Counted from the stretch's first letter, positions 15,072 to 24,671 are shown. The stretch is 28,060 nt of DNA from JANMDS01 sp031430575 (GCA_031430575.1 JANPBT010000028.1:1-28060); one strand, 5' to 3'. The notes: generated by a model from the sequence alone, not told the origin. Numbers and translations are program-made.

Positions 15072-15146
15072 CCCGCAAAAATTGCGGGTGTCAGTTATAT
15101 TCATTGTTTTGAAGCAATCAACTATAGATTGCTAACCCCTAGGAGG
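15072..15146 (+). promoter_or_regulatory. Regulatory region before the second TTT receptor gene
   Basis: This stretch holds a strong hairpin, CCCGCAA-AAA-TTGCGGG (15072-15088), a CAATC/GATTG inverted repeat (15115-15119 and 15127-15131) overlapping a TATAGA possible -10 (15123-15128), and a perfect Shine-Dalgarno AGGAGG (15141-15146) 6 nt before the ATG. The repeat core at 15036-15048 lies just upstream. An internal promoter with an operator is plausible; no -35 box is clear. Confidence 0.4.
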
Positions 15147-15152
15147 ATTTAA

Positions 15153-16142
15153 ATGAAATTTCCACGATCCATTGCCCTGCTTGCGCTCAGTACTATTGCG
15201 GCATTGAGCGCACTCGAAATTGGCAGCGCACACGCGCAAACCTACCCAAGCAAAACGATCACCATCGTCGTCTCCTACCCGGCCGGGGGCGATACCGATG
15301 CGCTCGGGCGCTTGTTTGCAGAAAAGCTCTCCGCGCGCCTCGGGCAAAACGTTGTCGTGGAAAATAAACCGGGCGCCAGCGGCACGATTGGCAATGCTTT
15401 CGTTGCTAAATCTGCGCCCGATGGCCATACGCTTTTGCTCACGCCGAGCACAATTTCTTCTGCGCTTTTAGTGCTGAAGCCTGGCACCGGCGGCGCTTAC
15501 GATACGGTCAACGACTTTACGCCGATTATTAAAGTGGGCACACAGCCGCTCTTCTTCGTGGCCAATACCGCTTCCGGGCTCAAAAGCGTAAAAGAGTTAG
15601 TCGAGAGCGCAAAAGCGGGCAAAACGGTCAGCTATGGTAGCCCCGGCTCAGGCTCACCGATGCACATCTTGGGCGAGATGTTTAATAAATCAGCAGGCAC
15701 AAAGATTCAGCAAATCCCCTATCGAGGCAGCGCGCCTGCGGTCAATGATTTACTCGGCGGGCAAATTCAATGGATGCCGACCACCCTCGGCCCAGTAGGC
15801 CAGCACGTGAAAGCGGGCAAGATGGTGGTGCTCGCGGTGGCTGACCCAAAGCGCTCGCCACTCGCGCCCGAGGTGCCAACGCTGACCGAGTTGGGCTACA
15901 AAGATAGTGAGCTCGATGCGTGGCAAGGCGTGATGGCGGCAAAGGGCACGCCGGATGCGATTGTGAAATTGCTCAATATGCATTTGAACGAGATCATCAA
16001 ACTCCCGGACGTGGCCGCACGCTTAAATACGATCGCGGTGATTCCAACGGGCGGCGAGCCGTCTGAGCTCGGCAAGACCCACGCTGGTGACCATAGTCGC
16101 TTGGCGAAAGTGATTGCAGATCTTGGCATTCGCGCGGACTAA
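15153..16142 (+). CDS. TTT-family (Bug/TctC) periplasmic solute receptor
   Basis: A 329-residue TTT receptor with a Sec signal peptide (MKFPRSIALLALSTIAALSA through an AHA|Q cleavage site near residue 28). The mature protein shows YPSKTITIVVSYPAGGDTDA, VVVENKPGASGTIG, APDGHTLLL, the ligand-loop region SYGSPGSGSPMHILGEMF, IPYRGSAPAVNDLLGG and APEVPTLTELGY. It should capture a carboxylated growth substrate in the periplasm, and its position suggests this is the substrate or an intermediate of the catabolic cluster. No TTT membrane subunits are encoded nearby. AGGAGG before the ATG indicates strong translation compared with its neighbours. Confidence 0.92.
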   Translation: MKFPRSIALLALSTIAALSALEIGSAHAQTYPSKTITIVVSYPAGGDTDALGRLFAEKLSARLGQNVVVENKPGASGTIGNAFVAKSAPDGHTLLLTPSTISSALLVLKPGTGGAYDTVNDFTPIIKVGTQPLFFVANTASGLKSVKELVESAKAGKTVSYGSPGSGSPMHILGEMFNKSAGTKIQQIPYRGSAPAVNDLLGGQIQWMPTTLGPVGQHVKAGKMVVLAVADPKRSPLAPEVPTLTELGYKDSELDAWQGVMAAKGTPDAIVKLLNMHLNEIIKLPDVAARLNTIAVIPTGGEPSELGKTHAGDHSRLAKVIADLGIRAD

Positions 16143-16150
16143 GCCATCCT

Positions 16151-16468
16151 ATGAGCGCGTGGCATACGGTTGCACAGGCAACAGACTTAGACCCTGACTT
16201 CCCCGTTGGCGTGGAAGTTGGGGCGCACAAAATCGGCGTTTATAAATGCGGCGATGCGGTGCATGCGCTTGAAGATGTGTGCCCGCATGCCTTCGCGCTG
16301 CTCACCCAAGGCTTTCAAGAAGATGGCAAGATTGAGTGCCCGCTGCATGCCGCGCAATTTGAGATTGCCACTGGCAAATGCCTAAGCGAAATCGGGCAGC
16401 GAGATTTGAAAATATTCCCGGTTCGCGTCGTCAACGGCAACGTGCAGATTCAGCTTGAAAATGCCTGA
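16151..16468 (+). CDS. Rieske-type [2Fe-2S] ferredoxin
   Basis: A 105-residue single Rieske domain with Cys44-Pro-His46 and Cys63-Pro-Leu-His66 as the cluster ligands. Its size and architecture match ferredoxin components of ring-hydroxylating dioxygenases. It should carry electrons to the Rieske oxygenase encoded at 24902 in the same cluster. No ferredoxin reductase gene lies in the window, so a reductase must be supplied from elsewhere. It starts 8 bp after the TTT receptor stop. The stop is followed by a 36-bp gap that contains a repeat copy (16483-16495) before the SDR gene. Confidence 0.92.
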   Translation: MSAWHTVAQATDLDPDFPVGVEVGAHKIGVYKCGDAVHALEDVCPHAFALLTQGFQEDGKIECPLHAAQFEIATGKCLSEIGQRDLKIFPVRVVNGNVQIQLENA

Positions 16469-16504
16469 AAACACCCGCAGTCTGCGCCGCAGGTATCGCC
16501 GCCC

Positions 16505-17224
16505 ATGAAAGTGCTCATCACCGGTGGTGCGCGCGGCTTGGGCGAAGCCTTTGCGCGTGCGTGCGCGTGCGCTGGTGCGCAAGTGGCGATTTCTGATGTG
16601 CTTCATGATCGCGGCGCGGCACTCGCATCTGAAATCGGAGCGACTTACGTTCCTATGGATTTGAGTAACGAAGCAGAAATTAAAGCGGGCGTGGCGCACG
16701 CCGCGGCCGCAATGGGCGGGCTTACCGCACTCATCAACAACGGCGCGATTACCAATTCCGGCGGCAAGAAAATGGCCGAAATTGCGCCGCAGGTATGGGA
16801 TAGCGTGATGGCGGTGAATGTGCGCGGCACGTGGCAGGCAAGCGTTGCTGCGCATCCGTTTTTAAAAGCCAATGGTGGTGGCGCGATTGTGAATATCGCA
16901 TCCGATACCGCGCTTTGGGGTGCGCCTAATTTGATGGCGTATGTCGCGAGTAAAGGCGCGGTGATTGCGATGACGCGCTCGATGGCGCGCGAGCTCGGCC
17001 CTGACAATATCTCAGTGAATGCTGTGGCCCCGGGGTTAACGCTTGGCGAATCGACCGAATACGTACCGCAAATGCGTCACGATTTTTATATGAACGGGCG
17101 GGCTATTCCGCGCGCGCAAGAAGCCAGCGATATCGTCTCCACCGTGCTTTATTTATTAAACCCTGCCAGCGGTTTCGTAACCGGGCAAATCATTCCCGTC
17201 AATGGCGGGTTTGTGATGAATTGA
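16505..17224 (+). CDS. SDR-family oxidoreductase of the catabolic cluster
   Basis: A classical short-chain dehydrogenase of 239 residues with the nucleotide-binding ITGGARGLGEAF, ALINNGAI, and catalytic Ser133, Tyr146 and Lys150 (NIASDTALWG, MAYVASKGA). It ends with the usual TGQIIPVNGGF. In a Rieske-type pathway an SDR commonly rearomatises a cis-dihydrodiol to a catechol; oxidation of another secondary alcohol is equally possible. A repeat copy (16783-16795) is read as IAPQV in the helix before WDSVMAVNVRG, occupying positions that other SDRs fill with ordinary residues. Its stop overlaps the upstream candidate starts of the cupin gene. Confidence 0.9.
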   Translation: MKVLITGGARGLGEAFARACACAGAQVAISDVLHDRGAALASEIGATYVPMDLSNEAEIKAGVAHAAAAMGGLTALINNGAITNSGGKKMAEIAPQVWDSVMAVNVRGTWQASVAAHPFLKANGGGAIVNIASDTALWGAPNLMAYVASKGAVIAMTRSMARELGPDNISVNAVAPGLTLGESTEYVPQMRHDFYMNGRAIPRAQEASDIVSTVLYLLNPASGFVTGQIIPVNGGFVMN

Positions 17225-17229
17225 GAGTG

Positions 17230-17868
<639 letters not shown>

Positions 17869-17943
17869 ACCCGTGGCGCAACGATTGGATGCATTTTTAG
17901 TCATCTCTCTTTTGCGGAATCTGCGTAAGCTAGGCTTGCTACG

Positions 17944-18861
17944 ATGAACGTTGGCGATCAACTTGCACATTGCCCAACGCAAACCATCGCGTGCCCGCAC
18001 GGAGCGGTCAGTTTTCGTCGCAACGGCAGCGGCAGCGGCAGCGGCGCACCGTTGGTATTACTGCATGGCATCGGCTCTTCATCGGCGTCGTGGGTTGCGC
18101 AACTGCACGGTCTCGCAAACGCGCACAACGTGCTCGCGTGGGACGCGCCGGGCTACGGTGAGAGCGATTTATTCTCAATACCTGCGGCGCAGATTTTCGC
18201 TAAACCAACGACCTCGCCAAGCTCAGATGCGGCGATGCCAGCGGATGATCCCACCGCAAATGCTGCAATGCAGATTTCGGCGGCGGTCTACGGTGCGCAA
18301 CTGTGGGCTTGGCTCGATGCGCTCAACGTTACCCAACCCATCGCCCTTGTCGGCCAGTCGCTTGGCTGCATCATGGCCGCTGCGGCACTCGTGCAGCGCC
18401 CTGCGCAAGTTGCGCGTCTCACGCTAATTTCACCGGCCCTTGGCTATGGCAAATCTGCGCCGCAGGTACGCGATGCTAAGCGCGATGAACGCTTGCAAAA
18501 CGTCGCAGCACTCGGCATGGCAGGCATCGCGGAAAAGCGCGCGGCAGCGATGCTCGCACCTGGCGCCGATACGCAAAAAATTGATTACGTTCGCGCGACG
18601 ATGGCCTCAGTGCCGATCGCGGGCTACCTGGCGGCGACCCAGCTACTCGCCAGCGCTGATCTCAAATCGCTGCTCGATGGCGCAACCGTGCCCATCACCG
18701 TCGCGGCAGGGCGCAGCGATACCATTACGCCCTACGCGCAGTGCAAAGCTTTTGCCCAAGAAATCAATTCACTTTTTGTCACGCTCAACAATTCTGGCCA
18801 TCTTGCATCAATCGATGTGCCCGATCTTGTCAACGCTCTCATTCGAAACTCTGCCCAATGA
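17944..18861 (+). CDS. Alpha/beta hydrolase, MhpC-like
   Basis: A 305-residue alpha/beta hydrolase with oxyanion-hole motif LLHGIGSSSASW, nucleophile elbow GQSLG (Ser139), acid Asp259 in AGRSDTITP and His286 in NSGHLAS. Enzymes of this class hydrolyse C-C bonds of ring-cleavage products or act as esterases; in this cluster the former is suggested. Two regions look added: a Gly-Ser run from (GGCAGC)3 at 18025-18042, and a low-complexity stretch of about 35 residues after GYGESD that contains a repeat copy read as IPAAQI (18179-18191). A second copy (18456-18468) encodes SAPQV. The stop overlaps the TPP-enzyme start as ATGA. Confidence 0.87.
   Translation: MNVGDQLAHCPTQTIACPHGAVSFRRNGSGSGSGAPLVLLHGIGSSSASWVAQLHGLANAHNVLAWDAPGYGESDLFSIPAAQIFAKPTTSPSSDAAMPADDPTANAAMQISAAVYGAQLWAWLDALNVTQPIALVGQSLGCIMAAAALVQRPAQVARLTLISPALGYGKSAPQVRDAKRDERLQNVAALGMAGIAEKRAAAMLAPGADTQKIDYVRATMASVPIAGYLAATQLLASADLKSLLDGATVPITVAAGRSDTITPYAQCKAFAQEINSLFVTLNNSGHLASIDVPDLVNALIRNSAQ
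18025..18042 (+). repeat. GGCAGC tandem repeat in the alpha/beta hydrolase gene
   Basis: Three exact units of GGCAGC encode alternating Gly-Ser near the hydrolase N-terminus. The same hexamer is part of the 9-bp repeat ending the neighbouring cupin gene about 160 bp upstream, there read in another frame as Ala. Confidence 0.8.
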
Positions 18862-20495
18862 CCGTCGGTGAACTCATCGCCCGCTTCCTCGAAACGCACG
18901 ATGTCCGCGCAGCGTTTGGTGTGATCTCAATTCACAACATGCCGATCTTAGATGCGATTAACGCGCGCGGAAAAATTCGCTTCGTGCCTGCGCGCGGCGA
19001 GGCGGGCGCAGCCAACATGGCCGACGCTTACGCGCGCGTGACCGGCGGGCTGGGGGTCTGCGTGACCAGCACTGGCACCGGTGCCGGCAATGCGGCAGGC
19101 GCGCTCATCGAGGCCATCACCGCGGGCACGCCGATGCTGCACCTCACCGGCCAAATCGATTCGCCTTATGTTGATCGCGATTTAGGCTTTATCCATGAAG
19201 CACCAGCGCAATTGAAAATGCTCGAAGCCGTGGGCAAAGCGGCTTTTCGCATTCGCGATGGGAAAACGGCGCTTGGGGTCTTGCAAGAAGCCGCGCGCAT
19301 CGCGTTCACGCCGCCGTGTGGGCCTGTGAGTATCGAGATTCCGATTGACGTGCAAACCCAAGACGTTTTTTATTCCTCATTGGAGGGTGCAAGGGAGCGC
19401 CCATCGATACCTGCGGCGCAGATTTCCGCCTTGGGCGAGGTGCTCTCAAAAGCCCAGCGGCCACTGATTTGGTGTGGCGGCGGCGCGCGCGGCGCGGCAG
19501 ATGCTGTCGCGCGATTGGTTAAGTTTGGTTTTGGTGTGGTGACGTCAACCAACGGGCGTGGCGTCATCTGCGAAAGCAACCCGATGAGCCTCGGCGCATT
19601 TAACGTGCAGCCAAGCGTGGAAGCGCTTTATGCGCAGTGCGATGCCATGCTCGTGGTCGGCTCGCGCTTGCGTAGCAACGAAACACTCGGCTACAAATTG
19701 AAGCTGCCCACGCTTTACCGTATCGACGCCAATCCGCTCGCGCAAGGGCGGGGCTACGCAAGTGACCAATTTATCTGCGCCGATGCCGCGCACGCATTAC
19801 ATGCATTGGCAGATCACTTTGAGAAATTTGCGCCACACGGGCGCAATGCAGACTGGCCGGGCGCGATTCAAAAAGCCCGCACGGATGCCGAAGCAAAAGT
19901 TGATCACGACATGGGCGCTTATTTGCCGCTTAAAAATGCCCTCAATGAAATCTCGGGCGGCGATCTACATTGGGTGCGCGACATTACACTCTCAAACACC
20001 ATCTGGGGCAATCGCAGCTTAAGTTTGCACGACCCGCGCGCGGGCGTGCACGCGTTGGGCGGTGGCATCGGGCAAGCGCTGGCATTGGGTATCGGTGCGG
20101 CTGTCGCAGCAGCTGAGCTTGGCTTAAATAAAACGACCGTAGCGCTCATTGGCGACGGCGGCTTCATGCTTAATTTAGGCGAGCTCGCATGCGCGGTGCA
20201 AGAGACTGCCAACTTACTCATCGTGCTCATGAATGATCGGGGCTACGGCGTGATCAAAAATATTCAAGATGCGGTTTACGGGGGCAGGCGTTGCTATGTC
20301 GATTTACATACCCCCGATTTTGGGCAACTGTGCGCGAGCATGGGCGTGGTGCATACGCTTTCGCGCGCACCTGCTGAGATCGCGGCCGTGCTTACAAGCG
20401 CTTGGGCAACGAAAGGCGTGCGCATGGTTGAAATTGATATGAACGCGTGGGGATCGTTTAATGCGAAACCTGCTGGGCCGCCGCGCCGCGCATGA
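18858..20495 (+). CDS. Thiamine-diphosphate-dependent enzyme (acetolactate synthase-like family)
   Basis: A 545-residue ThDP enzyme with the three-domain plan of acetolactate synthase and 2-keto-acid decarboxylases. Glu48 in PARGEAGAANMADAYAR is the cofactor-activating Glu. The ThDP/Mg motif runs from GDG at 432-434 to Asn459 in MNDRGYG. The chemistry is decarboxylation or carboligation of a 2-keto acid. With the aspartate-dehydrogenase-like gene and ALDH immediately downstream, a route from keto acid to aldehyde to acid is plausible (inference). The ATG at 18858 is chosen over an upstream frame because it overlaps the hydrolase stop as ATGA and starts the conserved MTVGELIARFL. A repeat copy (19408-19420) is read as IPAAQI in the linker before the middle domain. 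Confidence 0.9.
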   Translation: MTVGELIARFLETHDVRAAFGVISIHNMPILDAINARGKIRFVPARGEAGAANMADAYARVTGGLGVCVTSTGTGAGNAAGALIEAITAGTPMLHLTGQIDSPYVDRDLGFIHEAPAQLKMLEAVGKAAFRIRDGKTALGVLQEAARIAFTPPCGPVSIEIPIDVQTQDVFYSSLEGARERPSIPAAQISALGEVLSKAQRPLIWCGGGARGAADAVARLVKFGFGVVTSTNGRGVICESNPMSLGAFNVQPSVEALYAQCDAMLVVGSRLRSNETLGYKLKLPTLYRIDANPLAQGRGYASDQFICADAAHALHALADHFEKFAPHGRNADWPGAIQKARTDAEAKVDHDMGAYLPLKNALNEISGGDLHWVRDITLSNTIWGNRSLSLHDPRAGVHALGGGIGQALALGIGAAVAAAELGLNKTTVALIGDGGFMLNLGELACAVQETANLLIVLMNDRGYGVIKNIQDAVYGGRRCYVDLHTPDFGQLCASMGVVHTLSRAPAEIAAVLTSAWATKGVRMVEIDMNAWGSFNAKPAGPPRRA

Positions 20496-21277
20496 ACATT
20501 ACGCTCATCGGCTGTGGCGCCATCGGGCAATCAATTCTCACCCGGCTGCCCCAATCTGCGCCGCAGGTATCAGTGCAATCTGCAATCGTTCTCGATGAGG
20601 AGCGGGCGGCGTTGCGTGCGCGATTTCCAACCGTTTCATTTCTCACGCAAGTACCCAGCACGGCCACCTTTATCCTCGAATGCGCGGGGCACGCCGCGTT
20701 AACGGCGCACGTCATCCCGGCGCTTGCGCGCGGCGTCGAGTGCGCTGTGCTCTCCATTGGCGCACTGAGCACGCCGGGCTTACCCGAAGCCCTTGCCGAG
20801 GCGGCGCAGCGCGGGAACACGCGCGTGCATCTGCTCTCGGGCGCAATTGGCGGCATTGATGCCCTCGCCGCAGCAAAGTTAGCGGGGCTCGATGCAGTCG
20901 TTTACGTCGGACGTAAACCGTCGCTCGGTTGGAAAGGCACGCCCGCCGAAGCCAGCTTCAATCTCGATACGCTCACGCAGCCCACCACGATTTTTGAAGG
21001 CAGCGCCCGCGATGCCGCGCGGCTCTACCCGAAAAACGCGAACGTCGCCGCTACGCTCTCGCTCGCAGGCTTAGGCCTCGATGCCACGCAAGTCAAACTC
21101 ATCGCCGACCCCACCGTGACCGACAATATTCATACGTACACCGCGCGTGGCGCATTCGGCGAAATGACGGTCACTATGCAAGGCAAACCATTGCCCGATA
21201 ATCCAAAAACTTCAGCGCTGACGGTCTTATCTGCATTGCGGTTTTTGCGTAATCGCTCTTGTGAGGTTGCGATATGA
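20492..21277 (+). CDS. Aspartate dehydrogenase-family (NadX-like) oxidoreductase
   Basis: A 261-residue protein with the features of aspartate dehydrogenases: an N-terminal Rossmann motif IGCGAIGQSI, the catalytic-domain segments SGAIGGIDALAAAKLAG, LYPKNANVAATLSLAG, ADPTVTDNIH, and the terminal PLPDNPKTSALTVLSALRFL. Relatives oxidatively deaminate L-aspartate to oxaloacetate, through an imine, with NAD(P)+. Within a catabolic cluster it may act on a different amino acid or reductively aminate a pathway intermediate. The RidA gene in the same cluster fits an imine-forming step. It overlaps both neighbours by four bases (ATGA). A repeat copy (20557-20569) encodes QSAPQVS near residues 21-27. 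Confidence 0.88.
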   Translation: MNITLIGCGAIGQSILTRLPQSAPQVSVQSAIVLDEERAALRARFPTVSFLTQVPSTATFILECAGHAALTAHVIPALARGVECAVLSIGALSTPGLPEALAEAAQRGNTRVHLLSGAIGGIDALAAAKLAGLDAVVYVGRKPSLGWKGTPAEASFNLDTLTQPTTIFEGSARDAARLYPKNANVAATLSLAGLGLDATQVKLIADPTVTDNIHTYTARGAFGEMTVTMQGKPLPDNPKTSALTVLSALRFLRNRSCEVAI

Positions 21278-22746
21278 AGGCCGAACATCTTCAAATCTGC
21301 GCCGCAGGTACGTGGCGTAACGGGCGGGGCGCGGAATACACAACGGAGTACCCTGCCGATGGCACGATCGTCGCGACGTTGAACGCAGCGAACGTTGACG
21401 ACGTAAACGAAGCGGTCGCGGTCGCGGAGCGCGCATTGCAGCTTCCCAACTGGAAAAATCTGCTCCCGCACCAACGCGCCAGCATTCTCTACAAAATCGC
21501 CGAGGGCATTCGCGCGCGGGGCGAGGAATTGGCGCAGTTGCAGCGCTTGGATAACGGCAAACCGATTAACGAAACGCGCGCGCTCGTGGCCAGCGCAGCG
21601 GGTACGTTTCAATACTATGCGGCCGTTTGCGAAACCTTTGAGCAAACGATCACGCCATCGCGTGGGCCGTTTACGACGATGAGTTTGTATGAGCCGCTCG
21701 GCGTGGTCGCGGCGATTACGCCTTGGAATTCACCCATCGCGAGCGAGGCGCAAAAGATGGCGCCCGCGCTCGCAGCGGGCTGCGCGGTGATGGTCAAGCC
21801 TGCTGAGATTACGCCGCGCATGGCGCTCGAATTAGCGCGAATTTGCGAGACCGCGGGGGTGCCGCCAGGGGTCATCTCGGTACTGCCGGGGAAGGGTAGC
21901 ATCGTCGGCGATGCGCTGGTGCGGCATCCGCTGGTGCAGCGCGTTGCCTTCACGGGCGGCACTGCAGTCGGGCGCGGTTTGGCGCGCATTGCAGCAGATA
22001 AATTGATGCCAATTTCGCTGGAGTTAGGCGGGAAATCGCCTACGATTATTTGTGCCGATGCTGATCTCGATCATGCAGTGGCGGGCGTATTGTTCGGAAT
22101 TTTCTCGTCCTCAGGCGAGTCGTGCATTGCCGGATCACGTGCGTTCGTGCATGAAAGTATTTACGCTGAATTTAAGCGCCGTATTGTTGCAGGGGCGAAG
22201 GCGTTGCGCGTGGGCGATCCGGTTTCCGAGCGCACGCAGATGGGCCCGCTGATTAGCGCAGCGCATCGGGCGAGCGTTGAGCGGTACGTGCAAATGGGGA
22301 TCGATGAAGGCGGCGCGCTGCTCTGCGGTGGCGCGCGCCCGCAAGGGGCATCGTTTGACAAAGGCTATTTCTTTACCCCTACAATTTTTGAAGGCTTACG
22401 CAATACTGCGCAACTTTGCCGAGAAGAAGTTTTCGGCCCAGTGCTCGTGCTTTTGCCTTGGGGCGACGAGGCACACTTAATCGCGCAATGCAACGACAAT
22501 GAATATGGCCTTGCCAGCGGCATTTGGACGCGGGACACGCGCGCGGCGTGGCGCATCGGGCGGGCGCTAACAACCGGCACTGTCTGGGTGAACACCTATA
22601 AACAATTCTCTGCCAGCACGCCATTTGGTGGTGTTAAGGCCAGCGGCACTGGGCGCGAAAAAGGCATTGCGGGAATGATGGAATATATGCGGCAAAAAAG
22701 TTGGTATTGGGGTGAAAATGAAGCTCCGTTGCCTTGGAGCACGTAA
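21274..22746 (+). CDS. Aldehyde dehydrogenase
   Basis: A 490-residue NAD(P)-dependent aldehyde dehydrogenase of normal length. Glu250 in LELGGKSP and the catalytic Cys284 in SGESCIAGSR are present, with TPWNSPIAS, VAFTGGTAVG and EEVFGPVL at the usual places. It would oxidise a pathway aldehyde to the acid in the cytoplasm, either the product of the preceding ThDP enzyme or a muconate-type semialdehyde from ring cleavage; hydroxymuconic and aminomuconic semialdehyde dehydrogenases belong to this superfamily. A repeat copy (21298-21310) supplies the N-terminal ICAAGTW, aligned with the common xxIxGxW of ALDHs, so it replaced rather than interrupted sequence. It starts inside the previous stop (ATGA). 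Confidence 0.92.
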   Translation: MKAEHLQICAAGTWRNGRGAEYTTEYPADGTIVATLNAANVDDVNEAVAVAERALQLPNWKNLLPHQRASILYKIAEGIRARGEELAQLQRLDNGKPINETRALVASAAGTFQYYAAVCETFEQTITPSRGPFTTMSLYEPLGVVAAITPWNSPIASEAQKMAPALAAGCAVMVKPAEITPRMALELARICETAGVPPGVISVLPGKGSIVGDALVRHPLVQRVAFTGGTAVGRGLARIAADKLMPISLELGGKSPTIICADADLDHAVAGVLFGIFSSSGESCIAGSRAFVHESIYAEFKRRIVAGAKALRVGDPVSERTQMGPLISAAHRASVERYVQMGIDEGGALLCGGARPQGASFDKGYFFTPTIFEGLRNTAQLCREEVFGPVLVLLPWGDEAHLIAQCNDNEYGLASGIWTRDTRAAWRIGRALTTGTVWVNTYKQFSASTPFGGVKASGTGREKGIAGMMEYMRQKSWYWGENEAPLPWST

Positions 22747-23685
22747 TTGAGCATTACCGGAATCAATAGCATCACCTACAGCACGGAGCGCATTGCGGAG
22801 TGCGCGAAATTTTTTGCTGATTGGGGGCTGTCGCCGCACGCGAGCGCGCCGAATTGTTGGCAAACGTTGAACGGTTCAGAAGTGCGCGTCACCGCGCACG
22901 ACACGCGCGATTTCCCGCCTGCCATTGAGCCGGGGCCGACCATTCGGCAGATCGAATGGGCTGTTTCTGCGCCGCAGGTATTGACTTCGCTCGCGCAGAA
23001 ATTGCCCGGCGCTGCGCTCGCAAACGGCCTGCTCACTGCCATTGATCCACACGGAATTTCGATTCAGTTTTCGGTGGATCGGCGCACCCGCGTTGACGTG
23101 CAAGGCGCGGCGTTTAATCCCTTCGGGCGCGAAGCCCGCATCGATACGCCCTCGCCGATTTACGAGCGCGCAACGCCCATTGAGATTGGGCATGTAGTGC
23201 TCTTCACCGATCAACTGGCGCAAGCGGAAGCGTTTTATGAAAACTTAGGTTTCGCCGTCTCTGATCGTTACCCCGGTCGGGGCGTTTTCATGCGCGGCGC
23301 GCCCGAGGGCGGGCATCATGACTTATTTATGTTGCAAGTGCCGGGCAAAGCCAAGGGCTTGAATCATGTCGCCTTCACCGTGCGCGATATTCATGAAGTT
23401 TTTGGTGGCGGGATGCACATGAGCCGCTGCGGTTGGAAAACCCAGCTCGGCCCCGGGCGGCATCCGATTTCTTCCGCGTATTTTTGGTATTTTGAAAGCC
23501 CGTGTGGCGGGCTGATTGAATACAACGCCGATGAAGATCATCTCACTGCGAAATGGCAGCCGCGCGAATTTCAACCGGGGCCTACCATGTTCGCTGAGTG
23601 GGCTATTGATGGCGGAATTGATGGTCATACGCGCCGACAGCCAAACGTCGAAGCTGGCGGTAAATTTTTAACTGAAAAACGATGA
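22747..23685 (+). CDS. VOC-family extradiol-type dioxygenase
   Basis: A 312-residue protein of two vicinal-oxygen-chelate modules, as in type I extradiol catechol dioxygenases. The catalytic C-terminal half has the expected metal triad: His149 in EIGHVVLF, His207 in LNHVAF and Glu258 in GLIEYNAD. It is predicted to cleave a catechol- or aminophenol-like ring next to the hydroxyl using Fe(II) and O2. The start is TTG at 22747, directly after the ALDH stop, supported by GGAG 7 nt upstream within the ALDH gene. A repeat copy (22968-22980) encodes SAPQV in the N-terminal module. The stop overlaps the next receptor start as ATGA. Confidence 0.87.
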   Translation: MSITGINSITYSTERIAECAKFFADWGLSPHASAPNCWQTLNGSEVRVTAHDTRDFPPAIEPGPTIRQIEWAVSAPQVLTSLAQKLPGAALANGLLTAIDPHGISIQFSVDRRTRVDVQGAAFNPFGREARIDTPSPIYERATPIEIGHVVLFTDQLAQAEAFYENLGFAVSDRYPGRGVFMRGAPEGGHHDLFMLQVPGKAKGLNHVAFTVRDIHEVFGGGMHMSRCGWKTQLGPGRHPISSAYFWYFESPCGGLIEYNADEDHLTAKWQPREFQPGPTMFAEWAIDGGIDGHTRRQPNVEAGGKFLTEKR

Positions 23686-24668
23686 GAGTCCTCGCAACCA
23701 TTCGCCACATTGCTCTAACCTGCGCCGCAGGTATTTTTTGCTTGAATAGCAATAGTGCGTTTACACAGAACCTGGGCAAAGAGCGCTTCACTATCATTGC
23801 ACCCTTCCCGCCCGGCGGTCCGGTCGATACGCTCGCGCGGATTTTGGCTGAGGGCTTGGCCAAGAAATTTGGCAGCACCGGCGTAGTGGAAAATATCCCC
23901 GGCGGCGCAGGAAATATCGGAATGGATAAAGTCAAGCGCGCAAAGCCCGACGGGCATACGCTCTTGGTCATCCCGGCGGGGAATCTCACGATCAATCCGA
24001 CCTTGATGCCGAAATTTCCTTTTGATATTGAAAAGGATTTCTCGGCAATCACCATGCTCGCAAAAGCGCCGAACGTATTGGTCGCGAGCGCAAATTCAGG
24101 CATTCGCAATGCGAGCGATTTAATCACGCGCGCTAAAGCCAAGCCGGGCGCGCTTAACTTCGCATCGCCGGGCGTCGGCAGCGGCTTGCATCTCGCGGGC
24201 GAGCTTTTGAAGAGCCAAGCCGAAATCGAGATTACGCACGTTCCCTACAAAGGCAGTGGGCCGGCGTTAAACGATGTGCTCGGCGGGCAAGTGCCGCTCA
24301 TGTTTTCCAACTTACCTGCGGCGCAACCGCACATCAAATCGGGCAAGCTCATCGCGATCGGCTTGACCGATCTCGCCCGTGCCGCCGTTGCGCCTGAGAT
24401 TCCTACCCTAGCAGAGCAGGGGATCGCGGGCGTCGTGGTCGTGAGCTGGTATGGGCTGCTCGCCCCGGCTGGCACGGGCGCAGCGACGATCGCCGAGCTC
24501 TACACCGCCGCAAAAGAGATCATTTCTGCGCCGCAGGTACGCGAGCAATTGCGCGCACAAGGCATGAGCGAAGTGCTCTTTACGCCAGAAGCGTTCGCCG
24601 CCCACATCCGGCAAGAAACGGCAGTATGGGGCAAGATCATTCGAGCAAAAAATATTGTGGCCGAGTAA
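23682..24668 (+). CDS. TTT-family (Bug/TctC) periplasmic solute receptor
   Basis: A 328-residue TTT receptor, the third in the window and the second of the catabolic cluster. It has a signal peptide (MRVLATIRHIALTCAAGIFC onward), then FTIIAPFPPGGPVDTLARIL, VVENIPGGAGNIGMDK, KPDGHTLLV, VPYKGSGPALNDVLGG and APEIPTLAEQG. A repeat copy (23721-23733) encodes TCAAG inside the signal peptide core, and two more encode LPAAQ (24313-24325) and SAPQV (24527-24539) in the mature protein, the highest load of any gene here. It is translationally coupled to the VOC gene (ATGA), which strengthens the link between uptake and ring cleavage. Ligand unknown. Confidence 0.92.
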   Translation: MRVLATIRHIALTCAAGIFCLNSNSAFTQNLGKERFTIIAPFPPGGPVDTLARILAEGLAKKFGSTGVVENIPGGAGNIGMDKVKRAKPDGHTLLVIPAGNLTINPTLMPKFPFDIEKDFSAITMLAKAPNVLVASANSGIRNASDLITRAKAKPGALNFASPGVGSGLHLAGELLKSQAEIEITHVPYKGSGPALNDVLGGQVPLMFSNLPAAQPHIKSGKLIAIGLTDLARAAVAPEIPTLAEQGIAGVVVVSWYGLLAPAGTGAATIAELYTAAKEIISAPQVREQLRAQGMSEVLFTPEAFAAHIRQETAVWGKIIRAKNIVAE

Positions 24669-24671
24669 GCG

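Noticed and set aside
15404..15422. Repeat-like AAATCTGCGCCC in the second TTT receptor
   Set aside because: It matches only the left half; KSAPDGHTLLL is the ordinary family motif.
18741..18857. Upstream extension of the ThDP enzyme
   Set aside because: It overlaps the conserved C-terminus of the alpha/beta hydrolase in another frame, and the family start MTVGELIARFL with ATGA coupling lies at 18858.
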